From: Mycobacterium sp. Z3061
Lineage (GTDB): Bacteria > Actinomycetota > Actinomycetes > Mycobacteriales > Mycobacteriaceae
Length of the DNA stretch: 64,000 nucleotides
Reading direction: 5' to 3'
Assembly (NCBI RefSeq): GCF_031583025.1
Contig: NZ_CP134062.1
Span: 1,240,001 to 1,304,000, forward strand
Shown: piece after piece, positions 1 to 9,598 of the stretch
Layout of the letters: each line of letters begins with the position of its first letter
How positions within the stretch are numbered: the first letter of the stretch is position 1
Notes under the pieces: model-generated
Told to the model about the DNA's origin: nothing
What the model saw: the letters and a program-made list of their open reading frames with translations, nothing else
Databases searched by the model: none
Program-made: the position numbers and the translations under genes

Positions 1-125
1 GTGACAACACCAACATCTCGGTGAAGCTGATCCAGCCCGTCGCCATGGACGACGGTCTGCGGTTCGCGATCCGTGAAGGTGGCCGCACCGTCGGCGCCGG
101 CCGGGTCACCAAGATCATCAAGTAG
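1..125 (+). CDS. tuf: Elongation factor Tu, 3' end (partial)
   Basis: The gene runs in from the left edge; reading from base 3 gives about 40 codons ending in [15 protein letters not shown] and a TAG at 123-125. This is the usual C terminus of EF-Tu (beta-barrel domain 3), the GTPase that delivers aminoacyl-tRNA to the ribosome. The GTP-binding domain lies outside the window. A strong hairpin terminator follows 15 bases after the stop, so this is the end of the str-type operon (rpsL-rpsG-fusA-tuf in mycobacteria). Confidence 0.95.
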   Translation, partial: DNTNISVKLIQPVAMDDGLRFAIREGGRTVGAGRVTKIIK

Positions 126-140
126 CGTTCACCGCGCGAC

Positions 141-190
141 CAGACGTAAAAGCCCCCGAAAACCTCGGTTTTCGGGGGCTTTTACGTCTG
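141..190 (+). terminator. Intrinsic terminator after tuf (TRIT-like)
   Basis: A perfect 24-bp inverted repeat (arms 141-164 and 167-190) with a 2-base spacer. The right arm reads through GGGGGCTTTTACGTCTG, so a GC-rich stem is followed by a T-run that is itself paired with an A-run in the left arm, making it symmetrical. The base of the stem (CAGACGTAAAA) is shared with the terminators at 22898 and 42588. It resembles the TRIT class of long mycobacterial terminators. Confidence 0.9.
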
Positions 191-282
191 CTGGGCGGGC
201 TGACTTGTGATCGGTAGAGGCCGTGCGAGCGCTAATCTGACATCCTCGGGCACCCGACCCGAGCAGAGTGAGGAGAAAACAC

Positions 283-1083
283 ATGCTCGCGCGGTACATC
301 AAGATGCAGCTGCTGGTGCTGTTGTGCGGCGGCCTGGTCGGACCGATCTTCCTGGTCGTCTACTTCACCCTCGGCTTCGGTCAGCTGCTGTCGTGGATGT
401 TCTACGTCGGTCTGCTCATCACCGTCGCCGACGTGCTGATCGCGATCGGGCTGACGTACTGGAGCGTCAACACGGCCGCCAAGAACGAGGCGCTCGAGCA
501 GACCGGAGTGCTGGCGCTGGCGCAGATCACCGGTCTGAGCGAGACGGGTACCCGGATCAACGAGCAGCCGGTGGTCAAGGTGCATCTGCACGTATCCGGA
601 CCTGGGATCGCGCCCTTCGACAGTGAGGACCGGGTGATCGCGAGCGTGACGCGGCTGGGCAACTTGACGGCCCGCAAGCTCGTCGTCCTGGTCGACCCCA
701 CCACGAACGAGTACCGGATCGATTGGGAGCGAAGCGCTTTGGTGAACGGCCTGGTGCCCGCGCAGTTCACCGTCGAGGAGGACAACCGGACCTACGACCT
801 CAGTGGCCAGGCCGGGCCGCTGATGGAGATCCTGCAGCTGCTCAAGGCCAACAACATCCCGCTCAACCGCATCGTCGATGTGCGTTCCAATCCGGCTCTC
901 CGTCAGCAGCTGCACGCGGTGGTGCGCCGTGCCGGCCAGCAGCAGGCGGGTCAGACCGCCCAGCCCCAGGCACAGGGCTCGATCGCCGACCGGCTGCAGG
1001 AGCTGGAATCGCTGAAGGCCAGCGGCGTGGTGAACGACCAGGAGTACGCGAGCCGGCGTGCTCAGATCATCTCCGAGATCTGA
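283..1083 (+). CDS. Membrane protein with C-terminal SHOCT domain (Rv0686-like)
   Basis: 266 residues. Two hydrophobic helices near the N terminus (about residues 7-30 and 36-58) are followed by a soluble beta-rich region and a Gln-rich linker. The last ~32 residues (IADRLQELESLKASGVVNDQ onward) form a SHOCT-type short helical domain, usually an oligomerisation element. I chose the ATG at 283 because the Shine-Dalgarno AGGAG sits at 271-275; the alternative GTG at 268 lies upstream of it. Position after tuf and length agree with M. tuberculosis Rv0686. The function is unknown. Confidence 0.85.
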   Translation: MLARYIKMQLLVLLCGGLVGPIFLVVYFTLGFGQLLSWMFYVGLLITVADVLIAIGLTYWSVNTAAKNEALEQTGVLALAQITGLSETGTRINEQPVVKVHLHVSGPGIAPFDSEDRVIASVTRLGNLTARKLVVLVDPTTNEYRIDWERSALVNGLVPAQFTVEEDNRTYDLSGQAGPLMEILQLLKANNIPLNRIVDVRSNPALRQQLHAVVRRAGQQQAGQTAQPQAQGSIADRLQELESLKASGVVNDQEYASRRAQIISEI

Positions 1084-1161
1084 GCACGCCTCCACGAACG
1101 GAACCTGGCTGCGAATTCTGGCGCGAAATCTCGCGGTGCGGTTCCGTTCGCGGCACCCTAG

Positions 1162-2052
<891 letters not shown>

Positions 2053-2077
2053 TTGTCTACCGTGCTATGAACTCCAC

Positions 2078-3253
2078 GTGAGCACACACGGAATCGTGAT
2101 CGTCGGCGGCGGGCTGGCTGCCGCCCGGACCGCCGAGCAACTGCGTCGTGCGGAGTACGCCGGCCCCATCACCATCGTCAGCGACGAGGTGCACCTGCCC
2201 TACGACAGGCCGCCGCTGTCCAAGGAGGTGCTGCGCAGCGAGATCGATGACACCGCTCTCAAACCGCGCGACTGGTACGACGAGAAGGACATCACCCTTC
2301 GCCTGGGTCAGGCGGCGACCGGCATCGACACCGCGGCGCAGACGGTGACGCTGGCCGACGGCACCTCGCTGGGCTACGACGAACTCGTCATCGCCACCGG
2401 GCTGGTGCCGCGCCGGATCCCGAGCCTGCCCGACCTGGACGGCATTCGGGTGTTGCGGTCGTTCGACGAATGCATGGCGCTGCGCACCCACGCGTCCTCG
2501 GCCAAGAAGGCGGTGGTGGTCGGCGCGGGATTCATCGGCTGTGAGGTCGCGGCCAGCCTGCGTGGTCTCGGCGTCGACGTGGTCCTGGTGGAACCGCAGC
2601 CGACGCCGTTGGCATCGGTGCTGGGCGAGCAGATCGGTGCGCTGGTCACCCGGCTGCACCGCGACGAAGGTGTCGACGTGCGCACCGGCATCGGGGTGGC
2701 CGAGGTCCGCGGGCAGGGGCATGTCGACACGGTGGTGCTCAGCGACGGCACGGAGGTTCCCGCCGACCTCGTTGTGGTCGGAATCGGCTCGCATCCGGCC
2801 ACCGACTGGCTCGACGGCAGCGGCATCGAGGTCGATAACGGTGTCGTCTGCGACGAGTCCGGCCGCACCAGCGCCCCGCACGTCTGGGCGCTCGGTGATG
2901 TCGCTTCCTGGCGCGATGCCGCGGGACACCAAGTGCGCGTGGAGCATTGGAGCAACGTGGCCGACCAGACCCGGGTGGTGGTGCCCGCGATGCTGGGCCG
3001 CGAGGTGCCGTCGACGGTCGTCGTCCCGTATTTCTGGAGCGATCAGTACGACGTCAAGATCCAGTGCCTGGGCGAACCCGAGGCCACCGACACCGTGCAC
3101 ATCGTCGAGGACGACGGGCGCAAGTTCCTGGCGTACTACGAACGCGACGGCGCCCTGGTGGGTGTGGTCGGCGGCGGGCTGCCCGGCAAGGTCATGAAGG
3201 TGCGCGCCAAAGTCGCAGCAGCCGTTCCGATTTCGGAGATGCTGGACGGCTAG
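2078..3253 (+). CDS. FAD-dependent NAD(P)H:ferredoxin reductase (Rv0688-like)
   Basis: 391 residues, GTG start 25 bases after the SDR stop, so probably co-transcribed. An N-terminal FAD-binding motif VGGGLAAARTA, a second dinucleotide-binding motif GAGFIGCEVAASL near residue 150 for NAD(P)H, and a late FAD contact VWALGDVAS near residue 270 mark the rhodocoxin/putidaredoxin-reductase family. Such enzymes pass electrons from NAD(P)H to a ferredoxin that feeds P450s or dioxygenases. No ferredoxin gene is adjacent. The 3' end overlaps the convergent VOC gene by 4 bases. Confidence 0.88.
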   Translation: MSTHGIVIVGGGLAAARTAEQLRRAEYAGPITIVSDEVHLPYDRPPLSKEVLRSEIDDTALKPRDWYDEKDITLRLGQAATGIDTAAQTVTLADGTSLGYDELVIATGLVPRRIPSLPDLDGIRVLRSFDECMALRTHASSAKKAVVVGAGFIGCEVAASLRGLGVDVVLVEPQPTPLASVLGEQIGALVTRLHRDEGVDVRTGIGVAEVRGQGHVDTVVLSDGTEVPADLVVVGIGSHPATDWLDGSGIEVDNGVVCDESGRTSAPHVWALGDVASWRDAAGHQVRVEHWSNVADQTRVVVPAMLGREVPSTVVVPYFWSDQYDVKIQCLGEPEATDTVHIVEDDGRKFLAYYERDGALVGVVGGGLPGKVMKVRAKVAAAVPISEMLDG

Positions 3254-4506
3254 AACTGCCCCAGGTAGAAGCGCGAGCCCTGGTCGTCGGTGCACTCGGC
3301 GGACAGTCCGTACGGCTGGCGGGACGGCTCGTCCAGCACGGTGCCGCCGGCTTCGCGGACCCGGGCCACCGCGGCGTCGATGTCGTCGACGGTCCACATC
3401 GGCACCGTGGTGCGGCGCGGGCTCCCGCCGGCGGCGCCCGACATCGGGTGAGCGTCGCGCACCTGCCACCCGTCGGCGACGCGGCCAGGTTCGAACGTCC
3501 ACCCCAGCACCCGCCCGTAGAAGTCCCGGAAGCCCGCGGACTCCGTCACGTCGTAGGTCACGTAGGCCAGCTCGCCGGGACCAGATCCGTTGAGCTGCGG
3601 ACGTTCCCGGCCCGCTGCCGGTTCGAACACCGCGAACGGCGCACCTTGCGGATCGGTGGCTTCCAGCGTGATGCCGTGCTCGCTGCGCCGAGTCTCACCG
3701 ACCGACCCGCCGGCCGCGGTGATCGCCGCGCGCGCCTCGGCCAGGTCGGCGACGGCGTAGCCGCAGAACATGCCCGGCTCACCGGCTCGGATGTCGGTGG
3801 GCAGGTCGGTGCTGGTCACCCGATGCGACGCCGCGTCGACGGTCCACCCCAGTACGTGTGCGTAAAAGTCAGCGGCGCGCTGCGCGTCAGGAACCTGCAG
3901 CCAGATGTAACCCAGGTCGCCCTGCCTGATTCCGGCGATCGGGGTCGCCACCGGGCCGCTGAGCATCCAGCGGTGACCGAATGGGTCGACGAGGGTCGCG
4001 TTGCGCGCGCCGTGCCCCTCATAGATTTCGCGCTGCACCATCGCACCGTGCTCACGAGCCCGCCGCAACGCGGCATCGGTATCGGCGACATGCAGCATCA
4101 GGCTGACCGACACGGCGCCAGGTTGCGGACCCCGTAAGCCCAACTCGGGGTACTCGTCGGCCAGATACAGCACACCGGTTCCGATCTCGAGCTCGGCATG
4201 CCCAATTCGGCCGTCGTCCATCACGATTGGCTCACCGACCACCACTGCGCCGAACGCCGCGGCGTACCAGTCGATCGCGGCACGCGCGTCCCGCAGGGAG
4301 AGATAGGGGAGTGCGGCCGGGCGGGGGGCGGCGGCGGGCTGTTCGGACAGTTCGGAAATGGTTGCGCTGATGCCACTCATGACAACTCCTTCGGGTAGTG
4401 ACAATGCGGACTCCAGCCGCGCCCGCAACCGCGCGGCGAAGCCCGGATCGGGTTGCACCGGAAGGTCTTCGGTGTGCAGCACGTTGAGCGGATCGCGCAG
4501 ACTCAT
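3250..4506 (-). CDS. Triple VOC (glyoxalase-like) domain protein coupled to ECF sigma gene
   Basis: 418 residues. After an N-terminal stretch with the motif PVQPDPGFAARLRARLESAL come three glyoxalase/bleomycin-resistance-type (VOC) modules: about residues 65-180 (starting PYLSLRDARAAIDWY), 195-305 (GDLGYIWLQVPDAQRAADFY) and 313-418 (GELAYVTYDVTESAGFRDFY). The ATG at 4506 overlaps the stop of the sigma gene in an ATGA arrangement, so the two are translationally coupled. A longer reading upstream would run through the sigma gene in another frame and is unlikely. VOC domains bind metals and small molecules; here the protein may sense a ligand or partner the sigma factor. No substrate can be assigned. 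Confidence 0.8.
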   Translation of the reverse strand: MSLRDPLNVLHTEDLPVQPDPGFAARLRARLESALSLPEGVVMSGISATISELSEQPAAAPRPAALPYLSLRDARAAIDWYAAAFGAVVVGEPIVMDDGRIGHAELEIGTGVLYLADEYPELGLRGPQPGAVSVSLMLHVADTDAALRRAREHGAMVQREIYEGHGARNATLVDPFGHRWMLSGPVATPIAGIRQGDLGYIWLQVPDAQRAADFYAHVLGWTVDAASHRVTSTDLPTDIRAGEPGMFCGYAVADLAEARAAITAAGGSVGETRRSEHGITLEATDPQGAPFAVFEPAAGRERPQLNGSGPGELAYVTYDVTESAGFRDFYGRVLGWTFEPGRVADGWQVRDAHPMSGAAGGSPRRTTVPMWTVDDIDAAVARVREAGGTVLDEPSRQPYGLSAECTDDQGSRFYLGQF

Positions 4507-5018
4507 GCCGTGCCCCCTTCCGGATACTCCTTGCGGAACGCTTTCTTGGCGCGAACCAGCAGCGCCTCGGTGGCGTGCACGGTCCGGCCGAGCAGTGCGG
4601 CGCACTCACCGACGCTGCAGTCGTCCATGTAGCGCAGCACCAGCACCGCGCGGTGTGAGTCGCTCAGTCTTTCCAGCACGCTCTCGGCGACCAACCGGTC
4701 CAGCTCGGCATCCCAGTCATCGGGTGGGTCGACCGGCTCCGGCGGATCGGCCACCGGCACCGGGTCACGCCGGCCCCGGTAATGGTCGGCCAGTTTGTGC
4801 CGCGCCACTCCCATCAGCCAGGGCATGGCGATCGGCGGTGGATCGTTGCGGCGCACTGCATCCATCCCGGCCAGAAACGTCTCCGACGTCAGATCCTCCG
4901 CCGTCCCCCGGTCTCCGCAGCGGCGCACGAAGTAGCCGTAGACCACAGGCAGCGCTTCGTCGTACAGCTCCAGCAGCGCGCTCGCGGCGTCGCGCTGGCG
5001 GTGCGGTTGGGCGCTCAC
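4503..5018 (-). CDS. ECF-family RNA polymerase sigma factor
   Basis: 171 residues, GTG start. Region sigma-2 is visible at about residues 20-85 (VYGYFVRRCGDRGTAEDLTSE then PWLMGVARHKLADHYRGRRD) and sigma-4 with its helix-turn-helix at about 110-165 (LSDSHRAVLVLRYMDDCSVGECAALLGRT). No anti-sigma factor with a transmembrane helix follows; the coupled downstream gene is the VOC protein. A perfect dyad and an ECF-like promoter lie directly upstream, suggesting autoregulation. I do not assign it to a named M. tuberculosis sigma factor. Confidence 0.87.
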   Translation of the reverse strand: MSAQPHRQRDAASALLELYDEALPVVYGYFVRRCGDRGTAEDLTSETFLAGMDAVRRNDPPPIAMPWLMGVARHKLADHYRGRRDPVPVADPPEPVDPPDDWDAELDRLVAESVLERLSDSHRAVLVLRYMDDCSVGECAALLGRTVHATEALLVRAKKAFRKEYPEGGTA

Positions 5019-5050
5019 ATCCTTGACGTCGTTGTGGCGGCCCGAATTCC

Positions 5051-5076
5051 GACGGGGTAATCGGAAAAATTTTCCG
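5051..5076 (-). promoter_or_regulatory. Putative ECF-type autoregulatory promoter / dyad
   Basis: In the 64-base gap upstream of the sigma gene, bases 5062-5076 form a perfect 15-bp dyad (CGGAAAA-A-TTTTCCG). Read on the minus strand it supplies GGAAAA (5075-5070), followed after 15 bases by CGTC (5054-5051). GGAA with a downstream CGTC-type element is the general form of ECF promoters, so the sigma factor may drive itself. The spacing is slightly short, and the assignment is inferred from sequence only. Confidence 0.4.
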
Positions 5077-5082
5077 CTGGTG

Positions 5083-6132
5083 TCACTGCCAGTGCACCGG
5101 CGCGCCGTGGGCGTGGCATTCGGCCAGCACGCGATCCTCGCCGCCGGGCCAGGCCGTGGCCCGCACCAGGAACTTCAACGCGCCGTCCGGTCCCTCGCGT
5201 GCCGGCTCGAGAGTCAGGTGCGCGAACGGCTTCCGCGCGTCCGCCTGCGCGGCCAGGCTGTCGATCCCGGCCCGCACCGTCGCGCGTTCGTCGGCGGAGA
5301 GGTACTGCCAGGTGATCGAATGCCACAGCACGGTCAGCGCTCCTTCGGTCAGGGTGAGCCCGGCGACCGCAGCCGCGGCCGACCGGCGCTCCAACTGCGC
5401 CGGTACCTCGCGGGCCACCGCGATGGCGCCGCGCACCCGGGTCAATCTGGCCTGCTGGTCCGGCCACACATAGCTGAGCACGGTGAGCTCCCCGTCGGGT
5501 TCGGTCACGTCGATGGGCGCGATGTCGTACCCGTACCGTTCGGTGATGCGCAGCCTGCCACCCGGGGGGAGTTGACCGTGCCAGGCGTCGTCAATCACCA
5601 CCGGCGAATCGGGCGGTCCCCACTGATTGCCGGCGTAGCGGTAGTGGTACCGGTCGGCACGCAGGTTCAGTCCGGCGCTGCTGCCGATCTCGAAAAGCCG
5701 TATAGGCAGCTGGAATTCGCTGTCAAGGTGCAGTAGGCCGCCGATCAGTGCCGCCGACCGGCCCACCTCATTGGTCTGCGGCGGCGAGCGCAGCGCCGCC
5801 CGCAGCGCGTCGGGCTGCTCGTCGGCGAGGCGCAGGATCTCGGGCCAGGCGCGCTGCGCGTCCCAGCTGCCACCCGCGCTGGGATACCAGCGGCGCAGGT
5901 GCGCCGCCCGCCCGTCGAGCACCATCCGGTGCAGCCCGCCGAGTAATCGCAGCGGCACCGCCTGGCCCGAGGACGCCTCCTCCTGGCCGGCGAGGATGGC
6001 CGCGAAGACGCCGCCGCTTTCCACATCGCCGGCCACCAGTTCGAAGAGCTCGCCATACATCGCCGATCCGGATCGCGCGCAGAACCGGCCCTGTGACCGC
6101 AGGGTGTGCAACAAATGGTCGATATCGCTCAC
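5083..6132 (-). CDS. DUF2332 protein (Rv0690c-like)
   Basis: 349 residues, the same length as I recall for Rv0690c. The GTG at 6132 overlaps the mftR stop (GTGA), so it is the second gene of an mftR transcript. The protein has a central segment [20 protein letters not shown] that looks like a SAM-methyltransferase-type glycine motif and another at [16 protein letters not shown]. The family is uncharacterised. Linkage to mftR across this interval hints at a link to mycofactocin metabolism, but nothing in the sequence proves it. Confidence 0.8.
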   Translation of the reverse strand: MSDIDHLLHTLRSQGRFCARSGSAMYGELFELVAGDVESGGVFAAILAGQEEASSGQAVPLRLLGGLHRMVLDGRAAHLRRWYPSAGGSWDAQRAWPEILRLADEQPDALRAALRSPPQTNEVGRSAALIGGLLHLDSEFQLPIRLFEIGSSAGLNLRADRYHYRYAGNQWGPPDSPVVIDDAWHGQLPPGGRLRITERYGYDIAPIDVTEPDGELTVLSYVWPDQQARLTRVRGAIAVAREVPAQLERRSAAAAVAGLTLTEGALTVLWHSITWQYLSADERATVRAGIDSLAAQADARKPFAHLTLEPAREGPDGALKFLVRATAWPGGEDRVLAECHAHGAPVHWQ

Positions 6133-6722
6133 TCGAGTGAGTCCAGGGCGGCCCCGACGACGTCGAACGCATTCCCCAGCGCCTCGGGCAGCGAGACCGA
6201 CTCGTCGCCGAGCCAGTACTCGTAGGCGCTCAGCGCGACCCCGAGCATGGTCCATGCGACGGTCTGCGGCATCAGGTCGGTCGTCTTGCCGCCCGACCTG
6301 CTGGCCACGAAGCCCGCGATCACCTCCCGCCAACCCGCGTACATCGTCATCGAATATGCTTGCAGCTCAGCCGTTTCCAGGATGACTCGCATGCGCTGGC
6401 GATGCCGGACCGACTCGCATTCGTCGAAGGTGTTGAACGCCAGCAGCGCCCCGCGCAGCGCCTCCCGCAACGGCACCCGTGGATCGACTCGGTCCAGCAG
6501 TTCCTGCAACTGCTCGAGGTGGGCGTCGAAGTCGCCCCACGGGATCGCGTTCTTGGAGGAGTAGTAGCGGAACAGGGTCCGGCGCGCGATGCCGGCGGCA
6601 TGGGCGACGTCGTCGACGCTGACCTCGGCGAACCCGCGCGCGGCGAACAGGTCGATCGCGACGTCGGTGATGTGCAGCGGCGTCGTCGAGCGGCGCCTGC
6701 CCACCCGCGACTCCGGCAGCAT
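6129..6722 (-). CDS. mftR: Mycofactocin system TetR-family regulator MftR
   Basis: 197 residues. The N-terminal helix-turn-helix ([19 protein letters not shown], about residues 36-54) is typical TetR; the C-terminal region is the ligand and dimer domain. The ATG at 6722 gives the family's usual length; a longer frame runs further upstream into the operator. MftR of M. smegmatis is reported to repress the mft operon and to respond to long-chain acyl-CoA. It is divergent from mftA, with a strong palindrome between them at 6761-6788. Confidence 0.93.
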   Translation of the reverse strand: MLPESRVGRRRSTTPLHITDVAIDLFAARGFAEVSVDDVAHAAGIARRTLFRYYSSKNAIPWGDFDAHLEQLQELLDRVDPRVPLREALRGALLAFNTFDECESVRHRQRMRVILETAELQAYSMTMYAGWREVIAGFVASRSGGKTTDLMPQTVAWTMLGVALSAYEYWLGDESVSLPEALGNAFDVVGAALDSLE

Positions 6723-6760
6723 CAGACCCGCCCTTCCATTTCGGCACTCGATGCCATATT

Positions 6761-6788
6761 CTGGCCACGATCGTGTGATTGTGACCAG
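6761..6788. promoter_or_regulatory. Probable MftR operator
   Basis: A 28-bp imperfect palindrome, CTGGCCACGATC then GTGT then GATTGTGACCAG: 10 of the 12 positions in each arm pair with the other. It lies centrally between the divergent mftR (start 6722) and mftA (start 6833), where a TetR dimer could control both. The size fits a TetR-family site. Binding has not been shown for this sequence. Confidence 0.65.
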
Positions 6789-6832
6789 CACCACCCATCA
6801 TTGTCGAGTCCCTTCAATGAAAGGCAACCGCC

Positions 6833-6922
6833 ATGGACAACGAAAACCAGACTGAGACCGAGCTCGTCACCGAGACCCTGGTGGAAGAGGTTTCCATCGA
6901 CGGCATGTGCGGGGTCTACTGA
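6833..6922 (+). CDS. mftA: Mycofactocin precursor peptide MftA
   Basis: 29-residue RiPP precursor ending in IDGMCGVY. The C-terminal Val-Tyr dipeptide is the part that becomes the cofactor: MftC removes the Tyr carboxylate and cross-links Val to Tyr, and MftE then releases the core. The Glu/Thr-rich N-terminal part is the leader recognised by MftB. AAAGG at 6820-6824 sits 8 bases before the ATG. The first gene of mftABCDEFG; mftB starts two bases after its stop. Confidence 0.97.
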   Translation: MDNENQTETELVTETLVEEVSIDGMCGVY

Positions 6923-6924
6923 CG

Positions 6925-7230
6925 GTGGCCGCGCCCGCGCCGGCCTCGGAGACCGCGCAGTTCGACCCGGACAGCGCCTGGCGCCTGCATCCGCAGGTGG
7001 CGATCCGGCCGGAACCCTTTGGGGCGCTGCTGTATCACTTCGGCACCCGCAAACTCTCGTTCCTGAAGAACCGCACCATTCTGACGGTGGTGAAGTCACT
7101 GGGCGAGCACCCTGACGTCCGGTCCGCTTGCCGGGCCGCCGGCGTCGACGACCCCGACCAGGGCCCCTATCTGCACGCACTGGGTGTGCTGGCCCGCTCT
7201 ACCATGCTGGTCCCCCGGGAGGAACGATGA
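6925..7230 (+). CDS. mftB: Mycofactocin biosynthesis chaperone MftB
   Basis: 101 residues from GTG 6925; an ATG at 6907 would lie inside mftA and is less likely. MftB is a small RiPP-recognition-element protein related to PqqD that binds MftA and presents it to MftC. The segment WRLHPQVAIRPEPFGALLYH is the conserved beta-hairpin opening of the fold. The stop overlaps the start of mftC (ATGA), consistent with a stoichiometric MftB-MftC pair. Confidence 0.94.
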   Translation: MAAPAPASETAQFDPDSAWRLHPQVAIRPEPFGALLYHFGTRKLSFLKNRTILTVVKSLGEHPDVRSACRAAGVDDPDQGPYLHALGVLARSTMLVPREER

Positions 7231-8420
7231 GCACCGCAGCCAGAGTCCCCGCACTGATCGAGCAGTTCGAGCACGGGCTGGACGCGCCGATCTGCCTGAC
7301 CTGGGAGCTGACCTACGCCTGCAACCTGGCGTGTGTGCACTGCCTGTCGTCGTCGGGCAAACGTGATCCGGGTGAGCTGTCCACCCGCCAGTGCAAGGAC
7401 ATCATCGACGAGCTGGAACGCATGCAGGTGTTCTACGTGAACATCGGCGGCGGCGAACCCACTGTGCGGCCGGACTTCTGGGAATTGGTGGACTACGCGA
7501 CCGAACACCATGTCGGGGTGAAGTTCTCCACCAACGGCGTGCGCATCACGCCGGAGGTGGCGGCCCGGCTGGCGGCCAGCGACTACGTGGACGTCCAGAT
7601 ATCGCTGGACGGCGCCACCGCCGAAGTCAACGACGCCGTTCGTGGGCCCGGGTCGTTCGCCATGGCGGTGCGGGCGCTGGAGAACCTGGCTGCCGCGGGT
7701 TTCCGCGACGCCAAGATCTCGGTCGTGGTGACCCGGCACAATGTGGATCAGCTCGACGAATTCGCGGCGCTGGCAAGCCGTTACGGTGCCACGTTACGCA
7801 TCACCAGGCTGCGCCCGTCGGGGCGCGGCGCCGATGTCTGGGAGGACCTGCACCCCACCGCCGCCCAGCAGGTGCAGTTGTACGACTGGCTGGTGGCCAA
7901 GGGTGAGGGCGTGCTGACCGGAGACTCCTTCTTCCACCTGGCGCCGCTGGGGTCGCCGGGCGCGCTGGCCGGGCTGAACATGTGCGGGGCCGGCCGGGTG
8001 GTGTGCCTGATCGACCCGGTGGGCGACGTGTACGCCTGCCCATTTGCCATCCATGACCGCTTCCTGGCCGGAAACGTTTTGACGGATAGCGGTTTCGGCC
8101 TCGGCTTTTCCAATGTCTGGAAGAACGCGCCACTGTTCCGCGAACTGCGCGAGCCACAGTCCGCCGGAGCCTGCGGCAGTTGCGGGCACTACGACAGCTG
8201 CCGGGGCGGCTGCATGGCGGCGAAATTCTTCACCGGCCTGCCGATGGACGGCCCCGATCCCGAGTGCGTACAGGGCCACGGGGCGCCGGCGCTGGAATCC
8301 GAGCGCCAGACGCCGAGGCCGCGCGTCGACCACTCCCGCGGTAAACGGATCACCACGCCGGTGCCGTTGACCCTGTCCATGAGGCCGCCGTCGCGGCTGT
8401 GCAATGAAAGTCCCGTATAA
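7227..8420 (+). CDS. mftC: Mycofactocin radical SAM maturase MftC
   Basis: 397 residues. The radical-SAM [4Fe-4S] motif CNLACVHC places the three cluster cysteines at residues 32, 36 and 39. The C-terminal SPASM region carries further cysteines (CGAGRVVC, YACPFA, CGSCGHYDSCRGGC) for auxiliary clusters. The enzyme decarboxylates the C-terminal Tyr of MftA and forms the Val-Tyr carbon-carbon bond. Start ATG 7227 overlaps the mftB stop. The C-terminal tail beyond the SPASM cysteines (about 55 residues, Arg/Pro-rich) looks unstructured. Confidence 0.96.
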   Translation: MSTAARVPALIEQFEHGLDAPICLTWELTYACNLACVHCLSSSGKRDPGELSTRQCKDIIDELERMQVFYVNIGGGEPTVRPDFWELVDYATEHHVGVKFSTNGVRITPEVAARLAASDYVDVQISLDGATAEVNDAVRGPGSFAMAVRALENLAAAGFRDAKISVVVTRHNVDQLDEFAALASRYGATLRITRLRPSGRGADVWEDLHPTAAQQVQLYDWLVAKGEGVLTGDSFFHLAPLGSPGALAGLNMCGAGRVVCLIDPVGDVYACPFAIHDRFLAGNVLTDSGFGLGFSNVWKNAPLFRELREPQSAGACGSCGHYDSCRGGCMAAKFFTGLPMDGPDPECVQGHGAPALESERQTPRPRVDHSRGKRITTPVPLTLSMRPPSRLCNESPV

Positions 8421-8422
8421 CC

Positions 8423-9598
8423 ATGGCCGACCAATGGTTTGAAACAGTCGCCATTGCCCAGCAACGCGCTAAGCGGCGGCTGCCGAAATCCGTCTATTCG
8501 TCGCTTATCTCGGCCAGCGAAAAAGGCGTGACGGTGGCCGACAATGTGGCGGCATTCAGCGAACTCGGATTCGCGCCGCACGTCATCGGTGCCAGCGCGA
8601 AACGCGACCTCTCGACCACGGTTATGGGCCAGGACATTTCGATGCCGGTGCTCATTTCACCGACCGGCGTTCAGGCGGTCGACCCCGACGGCGAGGTCGC
8701 AGTCGCACGTGCCGCCGCCGCCCGCGGCACGGCAATGGGTCTGTCCTCATTCGCCAGCAAGCCGATCGAGGAGGTCATCGCCGCCAACCCCAAGATCTTC
8801 TTCCAGATCTACTGGCTCGGCGGGCGGGACGCGATCGCCGAACGCGCCGAGCGGGCGCGGGCGGCAGGTGCGGCCGGGTTGATCGTCACCACCGACTGGA
8901 CGTTCTCCCACGGCCGCGACTGGGGCAGCCCCAAGATCCCCGAAGAGATGAACCTGAAGAACATCCTGAAGCTTTCACCGGAGGCGATCACCAAGCCGCG
9001 CTGGCTGTGGAAGTTCGGCAAGACGATGCGGCCGCCGGACCTGCGAGTCCCCAACCAGGGCCGCCGCGGCGAGCCCGGCCCGCCGTTCTTCTCCGCGTAC
9101 GGCGAATGGATGGGCACACCGCCGCCTACCTGGGAGGACATCGCCTGGCTGCGGGAACTGTGGGGCGGACCCTTCATGCTCAAGGGCGTGATGCGCGTCG
9201 ACGACGCCAAAAGGGCGGTCGACGCGGGTGTTTCGGCGATCTCGGTGTCCAACCACGGCGGTAACAACCTGGACGGCACACCCGCGTCGATCCGCGCGCT
9301 GCCCGCGGTGGCGCAGGCCGTCGGTGACCAGGTGGAGGTCCTGCTCGACGGAGGCATCCGGCGGGGGAGTGACGTCGTGAAGGCGGTGGCGCTGGGGGCG
9401 CGTGCGGTGATGATCGGACGGGCCTACCTGTGGGGGCTGGCGGCGGCGGGCCAAGCCGGCGTCGAGAACGTGCTGGACATCCTGCGCGGTGGAATCGACT
9501 CGGCGCTGATGGGTCTCGGGCATTCGTCCATTCATGACCTCACTGCGGATGACATATTGATACCGCCCGGCTTCACCAGGGAGCTGGGAGCGCGCTGA
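8423..9598 (+). CDS. mftD: Pre-mycofactocin synthase MftD (lldD1-type FMN dehydrogenase)
   Basis: 391 residues of the FMN-dependent alpha-hydroxy-acid dehydrogenase family, annotated lldD1 in M. tuberculosis. The catalytic His is in SNHGGNNLDGTPAS and the FMN phosphate site in LLDGGIRRGSDVVKAVALGARAV (quoted only as a region near residues 308-330). In the pathway MftD oxidatively deaminates the released AHDP intermediate to pre-mycofactocin. Begins 2 bases after mftC. The next gene starts only after a 219-base gap, unlike the tight packing elsewhere in the operon. Confidence 0.93.
   Translation: MADQWFETVAIAQQRAKRRLPKSVYSSLISASEKGVTVADNVAAFSELGFAPHVIGASAKRDLSTTVMGQDISMPVLISPTGVQAVDPDGEVAVARAAAARGTAMGLSSFASKPIEEVIAANPKIFFQIYWLGGRDAIAERAERARAAGAAGLIVTTDWTFSHGRDWGSPKIPEEMNLKNILKLSPEAITKPRWLWKFGKTMRPPDLRVPNQGRRGEPGPPFFSAYGEWMGTPPPTWEDIAWLRELWGGPFMLKGVMRVDDAKRAVDAGVSAISVSNHGGNNLDGTPASIRALPAVAQAVGDQVEVLLDGGIRRGSDVVKAVALGARAVMIGRAYLWGLAAAGQAGVENVLDILRGGIDSALMGLGHSSIHDLTADDILIPPGFTRELGAR

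Noticed and set aside
2057-3502. 481-codon minus-strand frame
   Set aside because: Antisense to the ferredoxin reductase; no domain, extreme Arg/His content.
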